Part shown: piece by piece, positions 24,528-34,114 of the stretch
How positions within the stretch are numbered: position 1 is the first letter of the stretch
Layout of the letters: the number at the start of each line of letters is the position of its first letter
Source: Pseudomonadota bacterium
GTDB lineage: Bacteria; Desulfobacterota; JADFVX01
Assembly (NCBI GenBank): GCA_015222755.1
Contig: JADFVX010000064.1
Span: forward strand, 1-55,104
Length of the DNA: 55,104 nucleotides
Direction of reading: 5' to 3'
Position numbers and translations under genes: made by a program
The notes under the pieces: model-generated
The model's input: the letters and a program-made list of their open reading frames with translations, nothing else
Told to the model about the DNA's origin: nothing
The model's database searches: none

Positions 24528-24618
24528 AATAAAACATATCTGGGAAGAGATTACAACTTTCTGATTGAAAGCTAGCACTATTCAAGAAAGGCCGATCTTT
24601 AGAACTACAGGAAGGAAG
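24528..24618 (-). promoter_or_regulatory. Duplicated promoter region, copy 2 (for the Cache protein)
   Basis: On the minus strand a -35 TTGTAA (24556-24551), a 17-bp spacer and a -10 TTTATT (24533-24528) lie ~120 bp ahead of ATG 24405. The ~60 bp upstream are nearly the same as in copy 1 (19427-19490). Conservation is strongest upstream of the -35, as expected for an activator site or UP-like element. Confidence 0.55.
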
Positions 24619-24623
24619 AATTC

Positions 24624-24649
24624 AAAAAAATAGGTGCTTACCTATTTTC
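24624..24649 (-). terminator. Intrinsic terminator after the DUF2339-DUF3999 operon
   Basis: On the minus strand AAAATAGGT, loop AAGC, ACCTATTTTTTT: a 9-bp stem with a T-run, 50 bp past the DUF3999 stop. Confidence 0.7.
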
Positions 24650-24699
24650 TCGCTTAAATTTAGGAGAGACACATAACATTAAAATTCACCCTGTCTGAC

Positions 24700-26103
24700 T
24701 CATTCTGCTTCCTCGTTGTTGTCCTTGATTTGAAGTTGCCTGTATAATAAGATCGACATCCAGCCAATAACAAAAACACCGGCAAACATAATAGTCCAAA
24801 GAATATATTTTTTCCACGGCCATACAGACGGCAAGGGTTTTAATTGTTTTTCTCCACCAATGATAAATTCTGAAGAGTGTGTAAGCAGTCTGGGAGTAAT
24901 ATTTCTGCCTACACTTGCCTTGTATTTGTTTAGCAATGCATCGATATGGAAGCTTGTTGGCTCAACACTCCTGCTTCCATAGGCTATCTGGAAAGGGCCT
25001 GAACCCTGAGCTAGAAAAACAAGTCGTCTAGCTTGCCAGCCAAATTCCAGCACAGGGATACCATTTATTTCAGATTCACTCTCTTCCGTAACAATCATCC
25101 AATAACGTTGAGCTGTAGACCTGACAATTACAGGGGAATTGAATATCTGATCTCCTTTAAAATCGAGGTTGTAAACTAGTCCCCTCCAATGTTCTTTCAT
25201 TGGACCTTCCGAAGAGTCCCCAGATGATAATCTTAATCCTGCCATAGCATTATTTTCCGGCAAGCGAATTCTTATCCTGTCTACATGCAGGAAACCTTTG
25301 AGATCAACTAAGTACTTCCCCGGCTCACCAGACACAGGAATAACCTGCGGTGTCAGCCATCTTCTCGCCGGATTTTCCACAGTATTGCTTATACGCGATA
25401 CAAGAGCCACTTTTGTTAAATCAATTGGGGTTTGATCTGCTGCCCAGCTAAAACGCAGGTACTTGGCTTTGCAATTATTCAAGATTATCTTGTTTCTATC
25501 AAGCCGGTAGCCTTGATACCCTAGCCTTGCTACCGTTTCAGTGACAAGACTACGCCAATTAGTAAGATCATCACTCGAATCGACAATGATGATGCCAAAA
25601 AAGTCTGCTTCAGCGTCAGACCATGAGAGTTCAATTGCATAAATAGGTTCTTTGAGGGCGCTGGCATCTACAAGGTAGGAGAGTGTCTTTTCTTCTTTTG
25701 AAGCATCCCTTCGGCTAGGCGCTTTGACATCAACAATTGTGCCTTCCTCATTCTTTTCAACATGAACGGACAGGCCGCCAGTTTTATTATCCAGTTCCCC
25801 CTTTATAGGGAAAAAGGGCAAGTTTTTATAGATGATATCTTTCTGGCTGGTTATATTTCCCGGTCTGCGCAAGGCATGGGGTACTACCTGTCCGGAACCA
25901 TTAAAGACCCTGACATCCCCAAGATCACGGCGTGTTGTCTTTTGATATATCTCAAGAGGGATTTCTAATTCATAGAAGGCGTTGTCCCCGGAAACTTCCA
26001 GTTGCATGCCATAGGCAAACATCTCAGGCCTTGGCACCGTTTTGGCAAAAGACGTTCCTACAATCCCCAAAAAGAAAATAGATAAAATAAAATATTTTTT
26101 CAT
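24700..26103 (-). CDS. DUF3999 family protein
   Basis: A 467-residue protein with a signal peptide (residues 1-20, ending SFA), a large beta-rich periplasmic region (FYELEIPLEIYQKTTRRDLGDVRVFNG, then YLRFSWAADQTPIDLTKV) and one C-terminal membrane helix (about 436-458) followed by a short charged tail. This matches DUF3999, which commonly pairs with a DUF2339 membrane protein. The start overlaps the DUF2339 stop (ATGA), so the two are translated together and probably form an inner-membrane complex facing the periplasm. Function is unknown; galactose-binding-like modules hint at carbohydrate or envelope work. Confidence 0.8.
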   Translation of the reverse strand: MKKYFILSIFFLGIVGTSFAKTVPRPEMFAYGMQLEVSGDNAFYELEIPLEIYQKTTRRDLGDVRVFNGSGQVVPHALRRPGNITSQKDIIYKNLPFFPIKGELDNKTGGLSVHVEKNEEGTIVDVKAPSRRDASKEEKTLSYLVDASALKEPIYAIELSWSDAEADFFGIIIVDSSDDLTNWRSLVTETVARLGYQGYRLDRNKIILNNCKAKYLRFSWAADQTPIDLTKVALVSRISNTVENPARRWLTPQVIPVSGEPGKYLVDLKGFLHVDRIRIRLPENNAMAGLRLSSGDSSEGPMKEHWRGLVYNLDFKGDQIFNSPVIVRSTAQRYWMIVTEESESEINGIPVLEFGWQARRLVFLAQGSGPFQIAYGSRSVEPTSFHIDALLNKYKASVGRNITPRLLTHSSEFIIGGEKQLKPLPSVWPWKKYILWTIMFAGVFVIGWMSILLYRQLQIKDNNEEAE

Positions 26104-28829
26104 TCTGCTTCCGCTGCCTCTTGAATGCGAGGGGGCATAGGTGCCAGATAGCCTATCAGGAGGCAGATACCACCGACTCCCATAAACGATACAATACGCT
26201 CCACCGTGCCTGTATTGGACAAATCGAATAGGAATAGCTTAATGACAACGATGCCTATAAGACCCGCACCTCCGATCCAAACATTTCGGACGCTTTTTCT
26301 TTTTCCCCATAGCATGACAGCAAAGGCCGACAGAGTCCAGAAAATGGACAGGGATGTCTGAACAAGATCAGAAGTCACCATGGATTGCAAGTTGAAGGAA
26401 ACGCCACCCCAGTAATGAAGGGTGCGGATGAGTATGGCATTTAACCATAAAAAAACCGTCGCCCCCATAGTTGCAAACAAGTGAATTCTGCTCAAGTTAA
26501 AGGGATAAATGCTAAATTCTTTATGGACTGCCAGAGCCCAGAAAAATATAGCAATCAGGACAAATGCCTGCGACAAATCAAGCGGATTAAGCAAGGGGGC
26601 ATAACTTATGGGCCAAGGGTCTCCCTTACTAAGGAGATTAATAAAGATTGTTCCCAGCCATAAGCAGGTCACTACAGGGACCAGTCCAGAATAAAGATAG
26701 GTCTTTTTATGTACAGATACCGGCCATGAGAGAGAGCAATGCCATTTACTGAGGAACATAACAAAGATTGCAGGCATAACACCCCAAGGAACAAGCCCCC
26801 AGATACCGCCACCCCTCACCATGTGGTCAGACCACCAGGCTATCTCCCAGGTAATCAAGGTAATGAGCGACAAGAAAGTTCCAAGGTGCAGGTACTTCAT
26901 CAGATTGGTGAAAGGACTTTCATCATCTTTGTACAATAGCCAGTATTGAATTATAAATACCAGGGGCCAGGCAGCGTAGCCACCGTAAACTGAGGGACGG
27001 CTGTTGAAATTAATTAAGGAATAGCCCCCCCCCAAAATCAAAATAGGTAGTATGATTTTATAAACATGCTTAAGCCTTCCCCAGTAAAGTTTTTCTCCGA
27101 CAACAAAACCTATAAGACCCGATATTGAGAAAAACGAAATTATATAAGCAAGCCTATAATTCGTGTGTACAAAGGCATCAATCTCATGGATGCCGCCCCC
27201 GAACCACCAGAGAAGTGCCCATCCCATTGCAAGAAGACTTTCAACATTGGCCGTCTCTATTTTTTCTCTTTGAAGATAAAGGCGGTAGCTACTGAAAAAA
27301 CCGGCAAGAGAAATCAACATACATCCAAGGAAGTATCCGTTGATCACGGCAATTATGCCACTTGGTTCTTTAATGGCGGATAGAAAGGCAAAGCCTGCCA
27401 AAACCTGTAGGAGGAGACCAAAAACTCGCGCCATCCCTCTTTGCCGTTTTATCGCTATCCAGACAATGGCCGAGCCCTCAAGCGCCCAGGCTGCGGAGGT
27501 CCACCGTCCATCAAGAGCTAGAGGGATTGCAACGGTTCCAAATACTACTCCCATGGCAAGAAAGGACTCTACAAGTGTGCGCATTGCATCGCTCCCCTTC
27601 TTAAATACCTGCCATGCCAGGGCAGCATACAAAGCGCCCATGACCAGGGCTGACCAAGCCAAACCGTATTCGTAAGGTTTTACAAGAACGGCCTGAAGGG
27701 CAAAACAAACCAAAGGTGTTCCGAATATAAGCGTGCAGTCAATATAACCCTTGTGCTGTAAAGGCTGATTGCTTGCGAAAAGAAGCCCGATAATCACGTA
27801 AAATATAAAGAAAAGAATTAGGAAAGGTTCCGTGCTTGCAAACATATCAGCTTGATAATTATTGCTACCCCAAATCAAACCGATACCAAAGGTAAAAATA
27901 AAACCAATGAGGTTAAGTTCCCGCCATGATTTATAGCGGGCAGTTAAAAGAATACCGCCGTTAAGTAGTGCGTAGTAAGTGAAAAGCATAACATGGTTAC
28001 CACTCCCAGTTGAAGTTAGTATGGGTGCTAGGAAACCGCCGCTTATACCTATAACAGCAAGGGACCGCGCATTCTGAATGATTGCCAGTGCCGCTGAGAA
28101 AACAGACAGCCCAACCAGCAGAGCAAGGGCTACCCCAAAGGGCACGAGTTGATAAAGCTTCATAGCAGCAAAGATAGTCAGGTAAAGAATCCCAACACCT
28201 CCGCCTTGGAGTATTAAGGCGTACTCCGGCATTTTCAAACGCAAGCGCCAGCCAAAAACCAACAAAGCTATTGCACCTATACATATAGAGACAAGTCTAA
28301 ACTCTATAGGAATAAGATTCCGTTCAATCGTATATTTCAGAAGAAAAGCAACGCCGAAAAATAAAACTATAATTCCTACCCTAACCACCACATTCCCACC
28401 GGTAAAATAGGAAAGAACAATGTTCCAGAGTTCCAATAGTGGATCTTTTCTATTAGGTGCTACAAATATGGATAAAGGTTCCACTTCGGGCTCACTCGGT
28501 TCACTATGAGTCACTGGGATGGTAATTGCCAACTCATCAATTTTTCCCGATACAGGTTCAAGCACCGGTTTAGCCGGCTCATAGCGAGTTGCCTCCAGTT
28601 CTTCTTCCTCAACTTTTTGTTCTTCTGCTACTATATGTGATTTTTGTACTGTTTTAAGCGCAGGCTGAATGTTTTTTTCAAGGCTTGCTATCTTTTTCTC
28701 AAGACGTACAAGCTTCGATATAAGAAAAGCTATTAAGCCGCCTGTAATAGCACCCAGTAAAAAATGACTACGCGATTCGAAAAGCATCACACCGAGAATC
28801 ACACCGATTATCAAGTTTACAAAGGTCAT
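26100..28829 (-). CDS. DUF2339 family polytopic membrane protein
   Basis: A 909-residue protein with an N-terminal membrane helix, a Glu-rich coiled coil and linker (about 45-130), and then well over twenty hydrophobic helices to the C-terminus. Conserved features include NVVVRVGIIVLFFGVAFLLKY, LQGGGVGILYLTIFAA and VGGICLLIGYLAP. DUF2339 proteins are abundant and uncharacterised. It is expressed ahead of, and coupled to, the DUF3999 partner. A run of nine C on the plus strand (27025-27033, Gly codons) could be prone to slippage. The ribosome site ahead of ATG 28829 is weak. Confidence 0.85.
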   Translation of the reverse strand: MTFVNLIIGVILGVMLFESRSHFLLGAITGGLIAFLISKLVRLEKKIASLEKNIQPALKTVQKSHIVAEEQKVEEEELEATRYEPAKPVLEPVSGKIDELAITIPVTHSEPSEPEVEPLSIFVAPNRKDPLLELWNIVLSYFTGGNVVVRVGIIVLFFGVAFLLKYTIERNLIPIEFRLVSICIGAIALLVFGWRLRLKMPEYALILQGGGVGILYLTIFAAMKLYQLVPFGVALALLVGLSVFSAALAIIQNARSLAVIGISGGFLAPILTSTGSGNHVMLFTYYALLNGGILLTARYKSWRELNLIGFIFTFGIGLIWGSNNYQADMFASTEPFLILFFIFYVIIGLLFASNQPLQHKGYIDCTLIFGTPLVCFALQAVLVKPYEYGLAWSALVMGALYAALAWQVFKKGSDAMRTLVESFLAMGVVFGTVAIPLALDGRWTSAAWALEGSAIVWIAIKRQRGMARVFGLLLQVLAGFAFLSAIKEPSGIIAVINGYFLGCMLISLAGFFSSYRLYLQREKIETANVESLLAMGWALLWWFGGGIHEIDAFVHTNYRLAYIISFFSISGLIGFVVGEKLYWGRLKHVYKIILPILILGGGYSLINFNSRPSVYGGYAAWPLVFIIQYWLLYKDDESPFTNLMKYLHLGTFLSLITLITWEIAWWSDHMVRGGGIWGLVPWGVMPAIFVMFLSKWHCSLSWPVSVHKKTYLYSGLVPVVTCLWLGTIFINLLSKGDPWPISYAPLLNPLDLSQAFVLIAIFFWALAVHKEFSIYPFNLSRIHLFATMGATVFLWLNAILIRTLHYWGGVSFNLQSMVTSDLVQTSLSIFWTLSAFAVMLWGKRKSVRNVWIGGAGLIGIVVIKLFLFDLSNTGTVERIVSFMGVGGICLLIGYLAPMPPRIQEAAEAE

Positions 28830-28912
28830 AATTCCACCATCCCTCTCATTGGTTAATCGGACAAAATGTCTTTAAAAGATCAATCCCCTCGCTAGACATT
28901 AAAATCCCCAAA

Positions 28913-28950
28913 ACAAAAAAGCCCGTCGCAGTAGATAACTGCTTCGGGCT
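28913..28950 (-). terminator. Intrinsic terminator, duplicate of the ABC-F terminator
   Basis: On the minus strand AGCCCG..GCAGT..ACTGC..CGGGCT followed by TTTTTTGTTTT. It is nearly the same as the terminator at 34044-34084 and follows the ABC-F remnant at 29103-29282. Confidence 0.75.
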
Positions 28951-29102
28951 TTCAAATTCTTCAAACTGTTTTTTCAAAACCACTCCCCCCTTACCCCCCC
29001 ATTAGAACCAGCAATTACCAAATTGAACGACAACTCTATCTTACATCCCCCAGATTTTCAAACACTTTTTTGACTGCGTTAGCAATTTACGCCCATTAAA
29101 AA

Positions 29103-29282
29103 CTAATTTTCTGATGCCTCTTTAATAGCCTCCAGTCCCTCCCATCTTTTATAGGCCCTGGCAAGAGTCTCTTCTGTTTCTTCCACTTCAGCCTTAAGAC
29201 CTGCGACCTTCCCGCTCTGCTGGTATATCTCAGGGTCGGCCATTAGCTTATAGAGTTCCTCTTTTTTTGCATCAAGGGACAT
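29103..29282 (-). pseudogene. Duplicated 3' end of an ABC-F ATPase gene
   Basis: A 59-codon frame (ATG 29282 to TAG) that reproduces the C-terminal end of the ABC-F protein at 34213-35991: 50 of 58 aligned residues are identical (LDAKKEELYKLMADP, IYQQSGKVA, EETEETLAR, YKRWE.LEAIKEASE). It starts 15 bp after the cyclase stop codon and is followed by a copy of the ABC-F terminator. The similarity ends abruptly at the cyclase side. It lacks all ATPase parts, so it is a gene fragment even though it could be translated as a short coiled coil. Confidence 0.85.
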
Positions 29283-29297
29283 CCAGGAGAGCAGCTA

Positions 29298-31358
29298 TTA
29301 ACTTTCGCCAGATTTAAGTCCGGTAATTTCATAGATCATAACAGACTGGTCCTTCCCCTTAACCTTTACCGGCTCTATTTCTTTAAATCTCGCATGTGCA
29401 ATTAAATCTCCTTTTAAATCATCAGGCCCCTGGGGCTGCTCGTCTGTGGCCAGAAGATGTTTTATCTTGTCATAGGTGAACTCTGTAATCAGTATATGGT
29501 CATTATAGACACGGGTTAAGGCCTCAACCCGTGCACCGAGATTGACATGATCACCGATGATGGTATAGTCCATCTTTTTCCCCTCGGCCCCTATATTTCC
29601 TATCAAAACCTCTCCGCTATTTACCCCTATTCCTATGTCGAGGGGCTCTTTGCCCTCTGTCTTCCATTTCTCCTGTAGGGCAGCCAGCCTGTCCATCATA
29701 TTAAGGGCACATCTAACTGCCAACTCAGCGTGGTTTTCCTGGGGTAGGGGCTCTCCCCAAAAGGCCATTATCTCATCTCCGACAAACTTATCCAGCGTTC
29801 CATCCCACCTGAAGACAACCTTGGTCATTTCAGCCAGATACTCATTAAGGATAGGCACAACCTCTTCGGGACTCCTCTTTTCCGAATATGTTGTAAATCC
29901 CCTTATATCCGAGAAAAGGACGGTGACTTCACTTCTATGCCCCCCCAGCTTAGCCATTTCCGGGTGGTCAACCAGCTCATTGACGACCCTTTCGGTGACA
30001 TAGCTTGAAAACATATTCCTTATATCCTTTGCCTTCCTCTCCTCAGTGAAAAAACGGTATGTTGTAATCGTTGAATAAAGGAGAAATATGTTGAAAGAGG
30101 GGAGGAGCAACCCCATCCACAAGCGGTAGCGTATAAGCAGGTACTGTATCAGGAAGAGATAGACAAGCAATAAGATAGCAGACAGCAGAACCCCTCCGCC
30201 AGCCCGCAGCCTCGGCAGGCTAAGCCCCATGATCAGTCCACACACAATAATCGCAGCTATTTCCAGAAGTTTTGTGCCTTCCTCCTTACGAAGAAAGTTA
30301 TTTTTGAGGAGGTTCTCGATAACGGTGGCCTGCTTCTCAATACCATGAAGCTGGGCAAAGGGGGTAATGTGGGTATCTGTTGTACCAAAGGCGGTGGCAC
30401 CAACAAGGACGATCCTGCCCTTAAGAGTGTCGGCAGCCAGCTTCCCCTCCATAAGGTCTGAGGCAGAGTAATCAGGGAAAGTGCCGGTCCTGCCGGCATA
30501 GTTTATAAGGGCTCTCCCAGACTCGTCCGTTGGAACAAAGTTCTCCCCCATCATGATACCCTCACCCAGGCTAAGGCTCAGCTCACTCCGATCAAGACCG
30601 AGGTAGTGCCTCACCACTTCTATGCCGAAGGATGGATAATAAAACTCCTCCAGCTTTACATACAAGGGCTCCCATCTTATGGCGCCGTCCCTCTCGTAAT
30701 AGGTATAGGCATGCCCCATTGACTGTGCACTGGAAATCAGCTCTTCGATAGGGATGATCGCCCTGTTTGCAACAATAGGCATGTTAAGCACACCTTCCCT
30801 GACTATCATAAAGGGGTAGTCGTAGACATGGTCGGGGACCTCGGAGAGGCTGGACTCTTCATAGATGGTCGGAACGTCCATAACAAAACCCAGTATCACA
30901 TTTTCCGCCTTTTCTATACTATTGGCAAGCCTGGCATCGGCATTGTCCTCCTCGCCCCGCCTTGCCAGAGATTCCTCAAAGGCCCTATCCCTGACCTTCA
31001 GCCTTCCGTAATCACTTTTAATAGCGTCTATGACCTTTGATGTTTCTGTAATCTGCGGCTCCGCAAACAATACATCGACACCTATCGTCTTTGCCCCCCC
31101 TTCAGATATCCTTTCTATCAGGGTGGCAAACTTATCCCTGGGCCAGGGCCACCTTCCGACCTTTTTCAGGCTTTCATCATCTATGGCAACGATGACTATA
31201 TCTTTTCCGGGATCACGCTCCCCTCTCAGCATAAGCCTGAAATCAAAGGCCTTGGCCTCAAGAAGCTCTATAAAGAGCGGTGTCTTGACAGCCAAGGCTG
31301 CAGATAGGACTACACAGAGGAAGGCGATCAGGTAACAGTTCTTTTTGGAAGGCTTCAC
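29298..31358 (-). CDS. CHASE2-domain adenylate cyclase
   Basis: A 686-residue membrane protein starting at GTG 31358 (GGGAGGG upstream; an ATG at 31397 lacks a site). A membrane helix near the N-terminus leads to an extracytoplasmic CHASE2 domain (about 20-330; FDFRLMLRGERDPGKDIVIV, GRWPWPRDKF, IGVDVLFAEP, GRIVLVGATAFGTTD), three membrane helices (about 345-435) and a class III cyclase domain (about 465-650). Metal aspartates are in FSDIRGFT and KFVGDEIMAFWG; the DKF lysine and MDYTIIGD aspartate indicate ATP as substrate, and NLGARVEAL supplies the transition-state residues. It forms a unit with the FecR and TPR/barrel genes upstream. Confidence 0.88.
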   Translation of the reverse strand: MKPSKKNCYLIAFLCVVLSAALAVKTPLFIELLEAKAFDFRLMLRGERDPGKDIVIVAIDDESLKKVGRWPWPRDKFATLIERISEGGAKTIGVDVLFAEPQITETSKVIDAIKSDYGRLKVRDRAFEESLARRGEEDNADARLANSIEKAENVILGFVMDVPTIYEESSLSEVPDHVYDYPFMIVREGVLNMPIVANRAIIPIEELISSAQSMGHAYTYYERDGAIRWEPLYVKLEEFYYPSFGIEVVRHYLGLDRSELSLSLGEGIMMGENFVPTDESGRALINYAGRTGTFPDYSASDLMEGKLAADTLKGRIVLVGATAFGTTDTHITPFAQLHGIEKQATVIENLLKNNFLRKEEGTKLLEIAAIIVCGLIMGLSLPRLRAGGGVLLSAILLLVYLFLIQYLLIRYRLWMGLLLPSFNIFLLYSTITTYRFFTEERKAKDIRNMFSSYVTERVVNELVDHPEMAKLGGHRSEVTVLFSDIRGFTTYSEKRSPEEVVPILNEYLAEMTKVVFRWDGTLDKFVGDEIMAFWGEPLPQENHAELAVRCALNMMDRLAALQEKWKTEGKEPLDIGIGVNSGEVLIGNIGAEGKKMDYTIIGDHVNLGARVEALTRVYNDHILITEFTYDKIKHLLATDEQPQGPDDLKGDLIAHARFKEIEPVKVKGKDQSVMIYEITGLKSGES

Positions 31359-31517
31359 TACACCCTCCCAGGCTGAGAGGATGCAGTCGCCGTGCATGCA
31401 GAATGAAAAATAAATTGTTTAAACATCGGAAATCAACATAGCTTAAGGTATATTCCGCTTAATAATGACAAAAGATATTATGTTGTAAACTATAGCTTCT
31501 TACATCATATCAGCCTA

Positions 31518-32345
31518 CTACACTGGTGATTCAAGTGGCGGTTCTTCAACGGGTGGTTCCGGTTCCAGTATCTCCGGGTAGGTATCTGTTACAGGGGGGC
31601 TTACAGGAGGCACAGCAAATCCAGGTTCACTAATTATTTGCGGGCCGCCACGGGGAACTCCCAGTTCTTCCGGAGACAAGTGCTGGTCATCTTTAACAGG
31701 GGAGGTATCTCTAAGGTGGGGAATCAGCTCTTCAAGCCTAACACGCCGCGGCGGCGTAGGGGGGCGGTTAGCAGGTACGCTCGTCCCCATCATCGGTCCC
31801 AGTATAACCTCCCCGGCAATACCGGGCTTAACATTCCTGACAGCAACACTCCCCCTCAGGACCATCTCTTCTGTTGAAAGGGGAAGAGGATTTATAATAT
31901 TGAGCCAGTCTGTCCCTCTTACAATAGCCACAGCGGTAGGCGTTTCAACCTCAAAGCGGGAACCTTCACCGGCAAACTCCTCAGGCACTATGGCCCTAAA
32001 TTTACCCCTGAAACTCCTGAGAAGTACCGTCCTCTTATTCCGGGCGGTATCAATGTCAAACGCCTTTATCTCTATCCTCGATTTCTGCGCAATATTCAGC
32101 TTTGTGCCGTCTGTAAAGGTTAACTGCGCCCTGGACTTGCTCTTGGTCCTGAGTATATCACCAGTATTAAGGCCATCCCCCAGGTTGAGTAGAATTGCCC
32201 TCTCTGCGCCCAGCTTCAGGACATCTACATCCCCTCTCATAAAGGTCAGCTTTGCCACCACCTCAGCCATAGAAAACTCCGGCAGGGCTGCAATAATAAA
32301 TGCAGCAATTATCATACTGTATATCTTGGCCCTGTTTCTTATCAT
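31518..32345 (-). CDS. Secreted FecR-domain protein
   Basis: A 275-residue periplasmic protein with a signal peptide (ending FSMA) and a FecR domain (about 30-170): GDVDVLKLGAERAILLNLGD, RAQLTFTDGTKLNIAQKSRIEI, FEVETPTAVAIVRGTDW. The last ~75 residues are rich in Pro and Glu and probably extended. Here FecR is not next to a sigma factor or TonB receptor; it lies between a TPR/barrel protein and a CHASE2 cyclase, an arrangement known in other bacteria where it may pass a periplasmic signal to the CHASE2 domain (inference). AAGGGG precedes ATG 32345. Confidence 0.82.
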   Translation of the reverse strand: MIRNRAKIYSMIIAAFIIAALPEFSMAEVVAKLTFMRGDVDVLKLGAERAILLNLGDGLNTGDILRTKSKSRAQLTFTDGTKLNIAQKSRIEIKAFDIDTARNKRTVLLRSFRGKFRAIVPEEFAGEGSRFEVETPTAVAIVRGTDWLNIINPLPLSTEEMVLRGSVAVRNVKPGIAGEVILGPMMGTSVPANRPPTPPRRVRLEELIPHLRDTSPVKDDQHLSPEELGVPRGGPQIISEPGFAVPPVSPPVTDTYPEILEPEPPVEEPPLESPV

Positions 32346-32367
32346 CGCTTTCCCCTTTGATTAAATA

Positions 32368-33771
32368 TTAAAAAACGGCCTCCACACTGACACCAAAAAT
32401 CCGCCTGTCATAATCATAAACGCTAATGTTAGAGTCAGCTTTGCTGTATGTATATACTAATTTCAAAACAAGGTTTTCATGTTTGTATTTTAGAGATGAG
32501 TTCAGGGCATAAATCCTGTCACGCCTCTTCTTGGCAAATGTAGTGTGTATATTTTTATAGTTCTTATGGTAATAACCGCCGTTAAGATTCAAGCTTAAAC
32601 GGTTGGCAAGCGGATACTTAAGCATTATACCGCCCTTGTTCCCCCTGCTTTCCCAGTTGGCTCCGTCTGTATTGCTCTTATCAAAGCTGTACTTAATCTG
32701 CAGAGTACCTCCTTTATCGCCATATGAAACAAGATATCCCAGGCCAAAATTTAAATTTGTTCCATCTCTATCTTCATATTGGTTAAGAGGGGTTCTCAAA
32801 AAGTCTCTTGATGCTACACCAGCTGTAAAGTTCAGCCAGCTTTTATTTCCAAGGGAATGGGTATATAAGGGCCTCAGACTCAGCACCTCAAGATAGCCAC
32901 CTGAATCTACGGTATAATGCTCATAGCCGGCCATCAAGCTAAGCGTCCCTTTCCCTGTCTTTTTTGAGGGGGTCAATGAAATACGGTGCCCCTGCACATC
33001 CAGTTCCTTAAGATCATCATGGATACTCTGGTAAAAAGAATAGTTGGTTTTTATAGCAAAGTTATCAAAAGAAGTTGAATAATCCAATCTTGCGCTTATT
33101 ACGGACCTTCCATCACTTTCATTGCTTATATCGACGCCGGGAACATCATGTGATGGTTTTAGCATTACATTATCATCGTACTGGTACGAATAAGCCAGGC
33201 CCAGCTTTAAGCGCCCTTTTCCTTTTTTGATCGATTCCTTTGCTTTCCTGGCAAGAGTTGCCGCTTCAGACCCGGGCTCAGAGGCTATCAGGCTGTTTAG
33301 TTTACTTTTACCCCGGATTTTATGGCCTTTACTTAAGTGAACAAGCCCCTTCAGGTAGCTTATTTGAGATGAACTCACCCCTTTCTCCTTGGCCTTTAAC
33401 AGCAATTCCTCCAGTTCATTTCTAGCATTGGTAGCATAGAGAACTTCTCCCAGGTGCCCATAAGTCTTTTCTATAGATGGATCAAGCAATAGTGCCTTGT
33501 TTAGATATACTTTAGACTGCTGATAATCGAGTGTCTCTTTATAGGCAAGACCAATATGGAGTGCAGTTGAAGCAGAAGCAGGATCTGCATCAAAGGCATG
33601 CAACAAAGCAGGAATGGCCTCCTCGTAGTTTTCATTTTTAAAGTCAGCAAGCCCCGTCTCTAGAGAGGCCCCCTCACTAGCGTATGAGACCTTAGCACCG
33701 AGAAATACCGAGGCAACAAAAAATAGAAATAAGCTTAGCAGAAGATTGGCAGAAAAACCCCTATTCATCAT
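32368..33771 (-). CDS. TPR protein with C-terminal outer-membrane beta-barrel
   Basis: A 467-residue protein with AAGGAGG before ATG 33771 and a signal peptide (ending SYA). TPR-like units cover about residues 35-185 (EAIPALLHAFDADPASASTALHIGLAYKETLDYQQSKVYL). From about 190 the sequence becomes alternating amphipathic strands rich in Tyr and Asn (LGLAYSYQYDDNVMLKPS, INFTAGVASRDF-like segments) and ends in phenylalanine (VSVEAVF), the mark of an outer-membrane barrel. This layout resembles surface-assembly modifiers of the Slam/DUF560 kind; substrate unknown. First gene of the cassette with FecR and the cyclase. Confidence 0.75.
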   Translation of the reverse strand: MMNRGFSANLLLSLFLFFVASVFLGAKVSYASEGASLETGLADFKNENYEEAIPALLHAFDADPASASTALHIGLAYKETLDYQQSKVYLNKALLLDPSIEKTYGHLGEVLYATNARNELEELLLKAKEKGVSSSQISYLKGLVHLSKGHKIRGKSKLNSLIASEPGSEAATLARKAKESIKKGKGRLKLGLAYSYQYDDNVMLKPSHDVPGVDISNESDGRSVISARLDYSTSFDNFAIKTNYSFYQSIHDDLKELDVQGHRISLTPSKKTGKGTLSLMAGYEHYTVDSGGYLEVLSLRPLYTHSLGNKSWLNFTAGVASRDFLRTPLNQYEDRDGTNLNFGLGYLVSYGDKGGTLQIKYSFDKSNTDGANWESRGNKGGIMLKYPLANRLSLNLNGGYYHKNYKNIHTTFAKKRRDRIYALNSSLKYKHENLVLKLVYTYSKADSNISVYDYDRRIFGVSVEAVF

Positions 33772-34043
33772 ATTTCCTCCTTATAAATTAACCATTGCCC
33801 AATTACATATTGAAAAAACGTAAAATTAAATCCATTATTGACAAACTACAGTGGCCCTCGGGCACAAAACAACGAGCGGAACAAACCGGATCAGCGACTA
33901 TACTTGCATTATCTCTCAATCCAAAACAAAAAGATACACCGCCTTTTCAGACGCAACAAGCAGCATGTAGGTATTCACAGGATTGTTTAGTGATGATCGC
34001 AGGATTTGGAAATGGGAGGGGAATAGGGACAGATGCACTAGCT

Positions 34044-34084
34044 CAAAACAAAAAAGCCCGGTGCAGTAAAATACTGCTTCGGGC
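34044..34084 (-). terminator. Intrinsic terminator of the ABC-F gene
   Basis: On the minus strand GCCCG..GCAGT..ACTGC..CGGGC followed by TTTTTTGTTTT, about 130 bp past the ABC-F stop. A near copy lies at 28913-28950. Confidence 0.8.
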
Positions 34085-34114
34085 CTTCAAATACTTACCA
34101 TTAGAACTACAAGG

